Below are positions 18,036 to 25,744 of a DNA stretch of 64,000 nt, piece by piece. The position numbers were made by a program, and so were the translations under genes. The stretch is from Deltaproteobacteria bacterium (lineage in GTDB: Bacteria > Desulfobacterota > Desulfuromonadia > Desulfuromonadales > BM103): the NCBI GenBank assembly GCA_024636215.1, contig JAGXHL010000045.1:28594-92593 (forward strand). Direction: 5' to 3'. The notes below the pieces were generated by a model, which had not been told where the DNA came from, searched no databases, and worked only from the letters and a program-made list of their open reading frames with translations. How positions within the stretch are numbered: the stretch's first letter is position 1; every line of letters begins with the position of its first letter.

Positions 18036-18335
18036 CTATGGCAATCGCATCAACCTTTCAGACCGCCATACTCGAACAACACTTATTTTCTCTTTGTAAC
18101 GTCGATAAACAATTCGAAAGGGAGGATGAATTAACTCTCGCAGTTGAGGAGTGTTGAACTCAGGAACCATCCGTCCTCGATCAGGATGCATGGCCAGTTC
18201 TTCAACCGAAGAGATTATTTCTTTAATAAATCTTTCTCCGCCCTCTGGGACTTCTTGTTCCTGATAATATTCCCGAATAGCCTCTAAGTCTTGAACTACG
18301 GATTCGGCAAGAGTGATAATAATTTGGGCGGTCAT
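18036..18335 (-). CDS. RelE/ParE-superfamily toxin
   Basis: A 99-residue toxin. LAESVVQDLEAIREYYQEQ forms the first helix, then PDRGRMVPEF, and the strand set LRELIHPPFRIVYRR and ISVVRVWRSERLM as in RelE/ParE proteins. It starts 2 nt after the stop of the antitoxin gene, so translation is coupled. A truncated relative of this same toxin lies at 13938-14040. Confidence 0.88.
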   Translation of the reverse strand: MTAQIIITLAESVVQDLEAIREYYQEQEVPEGGERFIKEIISSVEELAMHPDRGRMVPEFNTPQLRELIHPPFRIVYRRYKEKISVVRVWRSERLMRLP

Positions 18336-18337
18336 AT

Positions 18338-18607
18338 CTACTTCAGACCCAAACGTGCTTTTGCAGCATCAAGGCTGATCTCACTTTTGTTGTCCAGATC
18401 ATTAAGGCCTTCCACTACGGCCCGCATAAAAGCTTTCTCTTCTTCAGCTTGCTCAAAGTCATCAAGAGATTGCACAACAGCAACGCCTCGGCCACGATTG
18501 GTCAACAAAACTGGTCGATGAGATTCATTAGTACGTTTAACAACCTTCCCTGGGTTTACCTTCATATCGGTCAAAGGGACAATGTCTTCAGAAAATTTCA
18601 CATTCAT
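18338..18607 (-). CDS. Phd/YefM-type antitoxin
   Basis: An 89-residue antitoxin with the Phd/YefM pattern: VPLTDMKVNPGKVVKR and RPVLLTNRGRGVAVVQSLDD. First gene of a two-gene module with the RelE-like toxin downstream. AAGGAGGTGCGAG precedes the ATG, an unusually strong ribosome site, which fits the need for more antitoxin than toxin. Confidence 0.88.
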   Translation of the reverse strand: MNVKFSEDIVPLTDMKVNPGKVVKRTNESHRPVLLTNRGRGVAVVQSLDDFEQAEEEKAFMRAVVEGLNDLDNKSEISLDAAKARLGLK

Positions 18608-18765
18608 ACTCGCACCTCCTTATGACCAATTAATAGCACCCATCAAGAGACCTGTCAACAGCACCACTCAAAGGGTCTTTTGGTTTTTCGACTCGCTAGT
18701 TGATTAGGCTTGAGGTATTAACGACCCTTTGTGTCAGAGCCTCGTCGCTGACAGACAGCACAAAA

Positions 18766-18800
18766 AAAGGAAAAGCCACCCGCAGTCGTGCAGATGGCTT
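18766..18800 (-). terminator. terminator-like hairpin upstream of the Phd-RelE module
   Basis: On the minus strand AAGCCAT...GTGGCTT pairs around a GC-rich core and is followed by TTCCTTTTTTT. It lies between copy B of the spacer element and the antitoxin gene, and would end transcription from the thioesterase. A very similar hairpin is at 24770-24799. Confidence 0.65.
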
Positions 18801-18837
18801 GTAGTTATCAGTCATATTCCCCCTAAATTCTTATACC

Positions 18838-18960
18838 CCAAACAACTGATACACTTGGCAATTTACAGCAAATCGGCTGAATCGTCAAAAATCACCACGA
18901 TTCTCAGAAGTTATGTCAGCCGCTAATGAAAGCTGAATCTAGTAGTTTTGCAAGATTCTC
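18838..18960 (-). repeat. spacer element after the thioesterase gene (copy B)
   Basis: Shares with copies A and C the words CAACTGA(T/C)ACACTTGG and GAAGTTATGTCAGC.GCTAATGA (plus-strand orientation), about 75 bp apart, and a hairpin about 40 bp to the left. Confidence 0.65.
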
Positions 18961-19063
18961 GAATACCCGGACCTACAAGAAAATGTCCACTATGAAACGA
19001 TCCACGACGCCATCATCTTGTGGTCTTAAATTCCTCAATCCTTAACACTCCCGTTTTAGTCTG

Positions 19064-19543
19064 TTACTTGCGGATACCAATGATTCGTCCGATGTTGTCG
19101 GGAGGCTTCAAGTGTGATTGCTGTTCCGACAATATTTTAATTTTCTTCATTACCTCGACTGGAAAGGACGCTGATTTACGTTCATTCAAGTCTACGCACA
19201 TGCTTATCTGTTCAAGTGTGGAAGCAAGGTATCCGCGATTTCCCTTCACATACATTTCAGAATAAAGATGCATGCGTTTGTGGTCATAATCCACAAGTTG
19301 CATTCGGATCTCCACTTCTTGGCCAAGAGAGACCTCTTTATCGTAGGTGATATGGCTTTCCAGTGCCATCGTTGATATTCCAGTTGTCTTTGCTCGTTCC
19401 CCTCCCAGACCAAGAGAGCGAAGCAATTCCTCGAAAGCACGATCATAAATGACGACGTAATAAGCGACATTCATATGATTGTTGTAATCCAACCATTCAG
19501 GCTTTATCTCAGTTGCATAAATAACAGGAGGGGTATTATTCAT
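19064..19543 (-). CDS. hot-dog fold acyl-CoA thioesterase
   Basis: A 159-residue single hot-dog protein. EWLDYNNHMNVAYYVVIYDRA is the 4HBT signature with the catalytic Asp, like that in carnitine- and betaine-linked CoA thioesterases. It would hydrolyse a short acyl-CoA in the cytoplasm; the true substrate is unknown. AGAGGA stands 5 nt before the ATG. It lies alone among TA modules, as metabolic passenger genes often do, and is followed by copy B of the spacer element. Confidence 0.82.
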   Translation of the reverse strand: MNNTPPVIYATEIKPEWLDYNNHMNVAYYVVIYDRAFEELLRSLGLGGERAKTTGISTMALESHITYDKEVSLGQEVEIRMQLVDYDHKRMHLYSEMYVKGNRGYLASTLEQISMCVDLNERKSASFPVEVMKKIKILSEQQSHLKPPDNIGRIIGIRK

Positions 19544-19872
19544 CTTAGTCCTCTTATATTGTTTTGAGTCTTTCCGAATACAGGTGTCTGGGCATTAAAT
19601 ACATAGCGACTCACACGGCACCCCATCATTATAACCATCCAAAGAACTCAATCCACACTCTTTTTGATAAAACTTGGCCTCTGCACAACTGGTTATCTCT
19701 TTGCAGTATTGCTTACTGCCACAGGTGAAGCCTCTACCCGTTGCGAGTCGTTAAATGGTGCGATGCCTATTTCTCCCATGATTTACGGGCTATTGCGACT
19801 CGGTGACTGCCCAACGTTGGGACACCAGCAACTTAAAACCTGCCCTCGCAAACATAAACATTGAGTACGTCT
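19544..19872. other. 329-bp gap without a supported gene
   Basis: A 66-residue plus-strand frame (residues include CESLNGAMPIS) has no good start or relatives that I recognise. Nothing else is seen. Confidence 0.4.
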
Positions 19873-20016
19873 TCAGTCCAAGCGTATCCCTCTTGGCGGT
19901 TGATCCCGGTAAATCTGCTGCAGTTTCACCTCGGCGTCCGCTATAACCTTATGGATGGCGGTGGCGAGATCCTTTGCCTGTTTCCTGGCAGCAGGTTGTC
20001 CTGGTCCTGAATGGTC
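19873..20016 (-). pseudogene. C-terminal part of a second copy of the 57-residue gene
   Basis: About 96 percent identical by eye to 31322-31466, with a 1-nt deletion. It covers all but the first ten codons and breaks exactly at the codons CACTAT/GACC of the complete gene. Confidence 0.85.
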
Positions 20017-20053
20017 CCGCTTGTCGCTGGTTCGAGCCCAGCAGGCGGAGCCA
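20017..20053 (+). pseudogene. 3' half of a tRNA-Asn gene
   Basis: Carries the 3' side of the anticodon stem, the T arm (GGTTCGAGCCC) and the acceptor end with CCA of the tRNA-Asn at 31613-31688. It is in the opposite orientation and lacks the 5' half, so it cannot be a working tRNA. Confidence 0.9.
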
Positions 20054-20058
20054 AACCG

Positions 20059-20089
20059 AAAGGCCCCATGAGCAATCGTGGGGCCTTTT
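20059..20089 (+). terminator. copied tRNA-Asn terminator
   Basis: AAAGGCCCC...GGGGCCTTTTA hairpin, a copy of the hairpin at 31577-31606 carried along with the tRNA fragment. Confidence 0.75.
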
Positions 20090-20182
20090 ATTTTCTGTTC
20101 AGATTCTGTTCAGATCGACATCAATCAGGTAAGTTCAAAAGCTTGCCGATTTAACAAAACCTGTAGCTATCGAGGAAAAAGC

Positions 20183-20224
20183 ATGAACGAGTACAAACTG
20201 ACCGTCACTATTGTAGATCTATAA
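20183..20224 (+). pseudogene. N-terminal part of the second copy of the 57-residue gene
   Basis: MNEYKLTVTI matches the first ten residues of the complete gene (MNEYKLTITM) with its ribosome site CGAGGA, then leaves homology and stops after three more codons. It points away from the C-terminal part, so the copy has been split by an inversion. Confidence 0.8.
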
Positions 20225-20321
20225 GAATATGTAGGCATGAGTTGCGACAGCATTAATAAGAATCCCCCGGTTGGCTTTCCGGAAATACTTTTAATCGTGA
20301 TTTATGAGAAGAAATAGAGTG

Positions 20322-20396
20322 TGTCAGTGGCCTTAGATAATATAAGAATTGTTGCTGACATAACTTGTAAGAATTTTTCAGCGCAGTGTGTCAAGA
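20322..20396 (+). repeat. spacer element, inverted copy (D)
   Basis: GTGTGTCAGTGG, then GCTGACATAACTTG and CAGTGTGTCAAG. It has the same words as copies A-C but in opposite order and with shorter spacing. The rest of the gap to 20511 shows no gene. Confidence 0.5.
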
Positions 20397-20511
20397 GCGA
20401 GGTTTTTAAGAATTTTGCGGAGCTGCGAATCCAGGTTGCAGGGAGAACTGTTAACGCGAGAGTCATTGTTTCAGGAACGAGGTCTTGAGACGCCCCTTAC
20501 GCCGCATTGGA

Positions 20512-20829
20512 TTAGTTTGAGCTGGATTGTTCTCCTGAGAATTGCAATTCCACATCCATAGATTCGTGAAGGACGCGGACGATCTCAATCTGCTTTTCCG
20601 ATTTACTGCGATAGTAAACAATGTGGCTACCGGTAGGGAATTTATAGTAGCCAGGCTTTATCTCGTCGCAAGGTCTTCCCATGGCAGCGTTATCGCCAAG
20701 TTGTTGAAAACAGCTATCCAACGATTTCAAATAAATATTTCGCTGCTCTTTTCCCCATCGTTTTTGAGTGAAGCGAGCTATTTTCTTTAAATCGTCCTTG
20801 GCTTTTTCAGTAAGAGAGAACTGTGGCAT
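20512..20829 (-). CDS. parE: ParE toxin
   Basis: A 105-residue toxin with the ParE layout: FSLTEKAKDDLKKIARFTQKR, the loop MGRPCDEIKPGYYKFPTGSH, then IVYYRSK and IEIVRVLHESMDVE. Family ParE inhibits DNA gyrase. The ATG overlaps the ParD stop (TGATG), so the two are translated together. A GTG one codon earlier is possible. Confidence 0.9.
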   Translation of the reverse strand: MPQFSLTEKAKDDLKKIARFTQKRWGKEQRNIYLKSLDSCFQQLGDNAAMGRPCDEIKPGYYKFPTGSHIVYYRSKSEKQIEIVRVLHESMDVELQFSGEQSSSN

Positions 20830-21071
20830 CACGTCAGGTCTTCCGCATCCAGCTCACGGATCAAGCCTTCAAGTGAGTAATCAGCAGGTCCGCTGTTTTC
20901 GCCTTCTTCAAGTGCCTTACGCAGACAACGAAGTTTGGTTTCTCTTTCTTCGAGAAGACGAAGTCCAGCCCGCACGGCTTCACTAACTGAACCATAGTGT
21001 CCAGTGGCAACCTGCTGGCTAACGAATTCCTCAAAATGTGGCCCAAGTGTTACGCTTGTATTTTTTGGCAT
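20829..21071 (-). CDS. parD: ParD antitoxin
   Basis: An 80-residue ribbon-helix-helix antitoxin: NTSVTLGPHFEEFVSQQVAT and YGSVSEAVRAGLRLLEERE are the RHH and dimer helices, ending in an acidic toxin-binding tail with ENSGPADYSLEGLIRELD. It should bind DNA upstream and repress the pair. GGAGG lies ahead of the ATG. Confidence 0.92.
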   Translation of the reverse strand: MPKNTSVTLGPHFEEFVSQQVATGHYGSVSEAVRAGLRLLEERETKLRCLRKALEEGENSGPADYSLEGLIRELDAEDLT

Positions 21072-21175
21072 AATATACCTCCGCCGCTGTAGATATATTA
21101 TTGTTTAATATTTACGGGTATCAATCAAGGAGATTTTTCTTTTGAGAAGCTCGGAAACACATGTCTCACCACCTC

Positions 21176-21232
21176 GATGCTGACACGCTCGAAATCATGA
21201 CTCAGGGGCGTGCAACTGACACAATCAAATAA
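21176..21232 (-). repeat. spacer element after the second ParDE module (copy E)
   Basis: Right after the ParE stop the minus strand reads GATTGTGTCAGTTGCACGCC, CTGAGTCA and GCGTGTCAGC. CACGC and GCGTG can pair. Copy F has the same start and the same hairpin with a compensating extra pair. Confidence 0.6.
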
Positions 21233-21526
21233 TTAAAAATGCCTGTCAAAATCCATTTTCTGGTGCAATATTCTTACTACGTCAATGACACCATCTCTGG
21301 TCATTTTAAAGAAAATGGCATGAGAGCCTGATCTCACTTTCTTATATCCTTTTCTCACATCACCAACATCAACAGCTTTTGTGAGATCAAGGGTCTGCTC
21401 TTGTATTACGGCCCATAGTTCACGCACGTACTTTTCGGCTTGCTCAACACCCCATTCAGAATAGGTGTAATCCCAAATATCGGAAAGGTCTGCTTTTGTT
21501 TTGGGTGATAAAATGACTCCACTCAT
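21233..21526 (-). CDS. parE: ParE toxin
   Basis: A 97-residue toxin with ILSPKTKADLSDIWDYTYSE, VGDVRKGYKKVRSGSHAIFF and VVRILHQKMDFDRHF, the classic ParE family strings. It overlaps the ParD gene by 4 nt. Two degenerate relatives are in the window: the C-terminal half at 17663-17830 and a fused ParDE remnant at 31190-31312. Confidence 0.93.
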   Translation of the reverse strand: MSGVILSPKTKADLSDIWDYTYSEWGVEQAEKYVRELWAVIQEQTLDLTKAVDVGDVRKGYKKVRSGSHAIFFKMTRDGVIDVVRILHQKMDFDRHF

Positions 21527-21756
21527 AAGGATAGGGACTTTTTCTTGTCAGCAATGAAAGCTTCGAGATCCAATCCAGTAGATGGCCCAGAGTTTTCTCC
21601 TTCGATTAACGCCTGTCGCAATTGTTCAAGTTTTATGTGGTCTCTTCTAATCAAGTCTCGGATGTAGTCCGAAGAGTTAGAGTACCTCCCGGAGTGAACG
21701 CATTCTTCAACCCAGGTCTTCATTTGCTCCGGTAGGGATATGTTCATTGTGGCCAT
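21523..21756 (-). CDS. parD: ParD antitoxin
   Basis: A 77-residue ribbon-helix-helix antitoxin (MNISLPEQMKTWVEECV, YSNSSDYIRDLIRRD) ending in an acidic tail with EGENSGPSTGLDLEAFI. The start is the ATG with GGAG 8 nt before it; an upstream in-frame ATG would add 18 residues unlike ParD. Partner of the overlapping ParE. Confidence 0.92.
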   Translation of the reverse strand: MATMNISLPEQMKTWVEECVHSGRYSNSSDYIRDLIRRDHIKLEQLRQALIEGENSGPSTGLDLEAFIADKKKSLSL

Positions 21757-21865
21757 AGCTATCTCCTTTCTATTCAGGCTCCAGAAGTATCGTATGGCAA
21801 TCTTTGCCAATTGTCAATCTTTGCCAACATACTTCGGCGCTGGAACTGTCTCAATCACCTCGGCC

Positions 21866-21920
21866 ATGAAACACGCCCTGGAGTGATTCAGAGGCGTGCA
21901 ACTGACACAATCCTCTATTT
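21866..21920 (-). repeat. spacer element after the membrane-protein gene (copy F)
   Basis: Minus strand GATTGTGTCAGTTGCACGCC, then CTGAATCAC and GGCGTG. CACGCC pairs with GGCGTG. Homologous to copy E over about 70 bp. Confidence 0.6.
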
Positions 21921-21951
21921 TTTCCCGCTCCGTAAAGGATAATTTGTTTGA

Positions 21952-22430
21952 TCAAAAGTAATTACTAAAATAACGAATCAATTTGACAGAACACCCTTCG
22001 AACAATACAAAATCAAACAAGAAAATCACAGATATTACAGCCACGAATTTCGCTTGAGTTTTGATTCCTTCTCTAAACGTGCTTTGTGAAAATCCAACCA
22101 CAGCAGATGAGGAACAAGTGGCTATGGCATATGCAGTAATGGCAATAAATGCTGAGCCTTCAGAAGCTAAAGGAAGCACTGATAGAAAAAGTGCTATGAC
22201 GCACAGCAATATAAAGCCCCAGAAGGGTAATCTCGGATCGGAAATTCCTTCTTATAAAACTGCCCAACTAAAAGAAAGGGTAGGCTCGCCCCATATATTA
22301 ATGTTGCTCCGAGCCATTTAAATTCCTCAGGTGAAGGGCCCACACATCCATATGAAAGCAAAACAGGAATAAGAATAGGCCATCGCCAACGTCTGAAAGT
22401 ATTAATTGGCTTCACACAACAACTCCTCAT
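21952..22430 (-). pseudogene. small membrane protein split by a frameshift
   Basis: Two overlapping minus-strand frames look like one protein. The first (starting near 22430, or at a GTG at 22415 with a better ribosome site) has one or two hydrophobic segments and ends at 22194. The second continues in another frame, where the preceding codons read GISDPRLPFWGFILL before LCVIALFLSVLPL. One base near 22245 would join them into a protein of about 150 residues with four membrane segments. This could be a true mutation, a sequencing error, or programmed shifting at AAGAAGGAA. The function is unknown. It follows the HEAT-repeat gene directly. Confidence 0.55.
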
Positions 22431-22454
22431 AACCTCCACCTTCGCCAGTGGCAT

Positions 22455-24743
22455 TTACCTAACGAAGTCAGAGCAGTCAGTACATTCATAGTATTGAGTT
22501 GTTTTCCAGTCAGAAAATGCTTTTCCATCGTCACGTTCAGGGAATAGATGTCCTGACCCATTTGTAGTAAGAGTCCATCTATAGTATTCCCCACGATTCC
22601 TCAAAACACCACTTGCATAACACCGGTGTTTATTGTCGGGTGGCTGAGACACTTCTTTTGCTTTAGCGAAATAAGTTTGTGCCAACTGTTCACTCAACTG
22701 AGAGTCTGAACAGGTGAGTTTGTTTTTATAAGATCGGGCTGTACCAATTTTAAGAACGTACAAACCCAAATCATTAGGATCAAGCGGTTCTCGGCCTCTT
22801 TCTCCCCACTCTTCTTCAAAGAGTTCCTGATTGGAAGGAAACGGTTTTGTGTAAGACATCCTTGAGTTGAGTCTGATTGTTTCTCCTGGCTTTAAGTTTG
22901 GATATGGGTCTTTTTGTCGAATGGTTTTCGGTTTCTTTGCTGGGCTATCAGGCTCAACCTTGACATCGTAAGGCCAGGGGTTTTCGCTGCTATGGGTCAA
23001 CCTGTAAACAAGTATGCCGATTGACTTTTTTGCCGCCTCAACATATCCGGGATGACTGGAAGTCTGGGCAAGCTTTATCATCGGCTCCAGGTCCTCTAAG
23101 GTGCCGATTCGTCCTAAGCCATATATTGACATCATGACCACTTCTTCTGATTGATCTGTCAGCATAGTTCTCAAGGTCTGGCGACTCTCTTCATCATTAA
23201 TCTTTGCAAGAGCCCATAGAGCCACGATACGTGTTCGTTGGTCCGTGTTTTTCAGTAATTTCTGTATCTCATTAAAAACTATTGCTCCCTTACTCACAAG
23301 TGCGTTAACGGCACTTTCAACCTTACGGAATTCTCCATCTTCCAAAGCTTCGTGCAGTTGCAGGATTAAGTACTGAAAGTCCTCGCCTGTTGCAACTTGT
23401 TCTGTTGGCTTGACCTTAGGGGTTTGTGTTTTCTGGACCTCAGACAATATAGTTTCCAACGCTAAATCATCTGCAATGCTACCAAGGATGGCTAACAACT
23501 TTCTTTTAATAATAGGCGGTTTCGCATTTGGTAGTGCAGCAACAACATTTTTGGTTGAGAGACTGCCAAAACCGACCAATGTTGTGCTTATATAGTCACC
23601 ACGTGATGATTCTTCAGGCATAGCTTGCACGAGGCATTGTGCTGCTTTCTCGCTTGGGAATGAGCGAAGAGCTAAAGCGACATCTTCAGTAGTCTGCTTC
23701 TTTTGTATAGTGCTGTATGTAACTTGTGGGGGCTGCCTATCTTTTGCGTCACCAACTGTCTGGGAAGGGAAGCGCCATGAACTAGCCCGCCGTTCTTTAG
23801 TATAGCCATCATTCTTTTCCGGTAGTAACTCTTTACAAAGGGGCTCTACAGAAGAAGGATCACCAATTTCTCCCAGCAGCCTTGTTACTTTGGGTCTCTT
23901 GTTTGGCTCAACAGAATCCAGCAACTGGTGAATGTATGGAACGACGCTAAGTTCTGCGTCAAGGAGTTTACGATGTGCATTCCTGGATACGGAGGAGTCA
24001 TCACTCAGCAAATCATTTGTAAAGGTCTTTATTTCCGCCTCTGTAAGCTTCTCTTCAACAGTCCACTTCAGGTCTCTTCTCTTCTTTTGCCAATTTCGAT
24101 TATCTTGAAATATTTTGCGGAAGGGCGAGTGGATGTCCATCAACGAGATCAGAAATTCATATTCTGCTGTCAGAACTTTACTGGAATAGAACTCATCTTT
24201 GGGTTGATCGTGATCAAAAGATGGTTGGGCAAGCGATCTCTCTTTTGGGGTATATGCTTTTTGAAGCGCTATTTCTTTTTCCGTGACAACAACGCCGAAC
24301 TCCTCATTCCCCATAGTGTCACATTTAGAGGTGAGGCAGTTTTCAAGCCCCCACTTTCTTACGCTTTTATAGCCTGGCTTATAAACAACAAAGGTTGCGC
24401 TATCAGTAAACGTGAGTGGCCCCGTAACACTGACGTATGGAGAGAAGTGGAAATATCCATCTTCGTCAGTTACGGTTTCTTTGTAATCGACTAGACAGGA
24501 AAGCATCTCAATTACCCCATACCATTCACATTCATAAAAAACCCCTACTACAGCACCTTCTATTGGCTCCCTGGTGCTCATGTCAATCACCCTTCCTTCA
24601 TATGAGGGCTTGAAGTAAGTAAGGCCGTAGCATTCATTGCTAAAGACACAAAGAAAAGAAAAGGTGATAACAGTCAGAAATAACTTGTTTGACTTTTTGT
24701 TTGGGTGTCTTTTTATGCTTTTCAGTATACGCAATAGGCTCAT
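22455..24743 (-). CDS. secreted HEAT-repeat protein with a carboxypeptidase-like N-terminal domain
   Basis: A 762-residue protein I do not recognise as a named family. A signal peptide is predicted (hydrophobic LFLTVITFSFLCVFS, cleavage after CYG). Residues about 47-140 form a carboxypeptidase-regulatory-like domain (GRVIDMSTREPIEGAVVGVF ... DEDGYFHFSP). The middle and later parts hold HEAT/PBS-like helical repeats (VTRLLGEIGDPSSVEPLCKE; RIVALWALAKINDEESRQTL; MMSIYGLGRIGTLEDLEPMI). The C-terminal about 100 residues are Cys-containing and end in CTDCSDFVR. No good ribosome site precedes the ATG. It is first in a two-gene unit with the small membrane protein. A protein-binding role in the periplasm is inferred. 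Confidence 0.65.
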   Translation of the reverse strand: MSLLRILKSIKRHPNKKSNKLFLTVITFSFLCVFSNECYGLTYFKPSYEGRVIDMSTREPIEGAVVGVFYECEWYGVIEMLSCLVDYKETVTDEDGYFHFSPYVSVTGPLTFTDSATFVVYKPGYKSVRKWGLENCLTSKCDTMGNEEFGVVVTEKEIALQKAYTPKERSLAQPSFDHDQPKDEFYSSKVLTAEYEFLISLMDIHSPFRKIFQDNRNWQKKRRDLKWTVEEKLTEAEIKTFTNDLLSDDSSVSRNAHRKLLDAELSVVPYIHQLLDSVEPNKRPKVTRLLGEIGDPSSVEPLCKELLPEKNDGYTKERRASSWRFPSQTVGDAKDRQPPQVTYSTIQKKQTTEDVALALRSFPSEKAAQCLVQAMPEESSRGDYISTTLVGFGSLSTKNVVAALPNAKPPIIKRKLLAILGSIADDLALETILSEVQKTQTPKVKPTEQVATGEDFQYLILQLHEALEDGEFRKVESAVNALVSKGAIVFNEIQKLLKNTDQRTRIVALWALAKINDEESRQTLRTMLTDQSEEVVMMSIYGLGRIGTLEDLEPMIKLAQTSSHPGYVEAAKKSIGILVYRLTHSSENPWPYDVKVEPDSPAKKPKTIRQKDPYPNLKPGETIRLNSRMSYTKPFPSNQELFEEEWGERGREPLDPNDLGLYVLKIGTARSYKNKLTCSDSQLSEQLAQTYFAKAKEVSQPPDNKHRCYASGVLRNRGEYYRWTLTTNGSGHLFPERDDGKAFSDWKTTQYYECTDCSDFVR

Positions 24744-24765
24744 GTGAAATATTGATATCTCAATT

Positions 24766-24799
24766 AAAACAAGCCACCCGCAGTTTATACGGATGGCTT
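24766..24799 (-). terminator. terminator-like hairpin in copy C of the spacer element
   Basis: Minus-strand stem AAGCCATCCG...GCGGGTGGCTT followed by GTTTTAATT. It resembles the hairpin at 18766-18800, again placed just left of a spacer element. Confidence 0.6.
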
Positions 24800-24835
24800 G
24801 TAGTCATCGTTCGATATTTCCCCCTAATTTCTCAG

Positions 24836-24960
24836 TAGCAAGCAACTGACCCACTCGGCAACTTACCGGAATTACGACATTTGGTCAAATTTGAGAAGTC
24901 TTGAAAGTTATGTCAGCGGCTAATGAGAGTCAGATTTCGCAGATTTGCCTGATTCCTAGA
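24836..24960 (-). repeat. spacer element upstream of the HEAT gene (copy C)
   Basis: In plus-strand orientation GCAACTGACCCACTCGG and AAAGTTATGTCAGCGGCTAA, about 75 bp apart, then a further half-element CAAGTGACACACTG near 24970. It matches copies A and B over roughly 120 bp. No complete gene lies between here and the resolvase fragment. Confidence 0.65.
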
Positions 24961-25198
24961 ATCCCTGCAAGTGACACACTGCAACATAAGACTTTGCCAA
25001 TCTACAGCAATCGAATGGCAAGGTCAAAGAGATGTCTTATTTATACTGTTGCATTGTCTAAAGGGTACGAAATTGGCCGAAATGCGCAGTTCTTACTACC
25101 CCTGCAATGAAAGACAATACTCTCTCACCACGATAAATTTAACCTACCTCACCAACATCTATGGCCCAACAATAAACAGCTATCAAAGGGAGGTCATC

Positions 25199-25441
25199 AT
25201 GGGCATGAGAGTGGGTTATGCCAGGGTCAGTACCGTGGGTCAGAAACAGGATGTTCAGTTGGACCATATTGCCGACTGCGACCGAATCTATCGGGAGAAG
25301 GCTTCGGCAAGTTCAACAAAGAATCGGCCAGAGTTGAAAATGCACTGGATTTTGTTTTGTTCTTATTTCAGGTCATTTTTTCGCCACACTCCGGGTAGCG
25401 GAGGTCTCGATGTAAAGACCCAAAAGCCGAAACACAAATGA
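25199..25441 (+). pseudogene. truncated serine recombinase (resolvase)
   Basis: AAAGGGAGG precedes an ATG opening MGMRVGYARVSTVGQKQDVQ, the N-terminal catalytic start of Tn3-type resolvases with the active Ser in ARVST. After about 45 residues (REKASASSTKNRPELK) the frame leaves the family; the next frame still reads VENALDFVLF, so a frameshift and then truncation have occurred. The DNA-binding half is absent. Confidence 0.8.
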
Positions 25442-25484
25442 TTAAAAGAACAAATACAGTAAGAATAAAACCTCCAATTACCAA
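25368..25484 (-). CDS. possible 38-residue membrane peptide (TTG start)
   Basis: A frame with a TTG start and AGGAAGG at about 7 nt encodes one hydrophobic helix (GGFILTVFVLLIICVSAFG) and a short basic tail. It overlaps the 3' end of the resolvase fragment on the other strand. Evidence is only the ribosome site and hydrophobicity. Confidence 0.2.
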   Translation of the reverse strand: MVIGGFILTVFVLLIICVSAFGSLHRDLRYPECGEKMT

Positions 25485-25488
25485 AAGA

Positions 25489-25566
25489 TCACCTTCCTCG
25501 GAAAAGGAAAAAAAACAGCACAAACATTGCAACCAGGACAACTATGACGCCGATTACATCTTCCAT
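25489..25566 (-). CDS. possible 25-residue membrane peptide
   Basis: GGAG stands 8 nt before an ATG that encodes MEDVIGVIVVLVAMFVLFFF and a short LFRGR tail: one membrane helix with positive residues after it. The 38-residue frame starts right after it. It could be a type I toxin-like or regulatory small protein; this is a guess from size and hydrophobicity. Confidence 0.35.
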   Translation of the reverse strand: MEDVIGVIVVLVAMFVLFFFLFRGR

Positions 25567-25631
25567 TTAAACATCTCCTTAATTCAAAAACCAGGCTCAA
25601 TGAGTTAATTTTAACATACCCTGACAAATAA

Positions 25632-25725
25632 TAAATGGACTCCCGGAGTTGATCCAGGTGGCCACAATTTTTTCGTCCTAAATATCTCTATCAATAACAC
25701 GCCGGTTTTCGTCTCGGCAGTGGTG
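25632..25725. repeat. dispersed ~90-bp repeat, copy 2
   Basis: Resembles 4169-4253 in the same orientation; both lie just downstream of a large minus-strand gene. Confidence 0.5.
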
Positions 25726-25744
25726 ACGTATAGGAATTGAGCCT

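Noticed and set aside
19664..19864. 66-residue plus-strand frame
   Set aside because: Poor start and no resemblance to any family; left as non-coding.
17862..24960. True attC sites of a known integron
   Set aside because: R-box-like ends exist, but the paired L boxes and standard spacing could not be found and there is no intI gene; kept only as a hypothesis.
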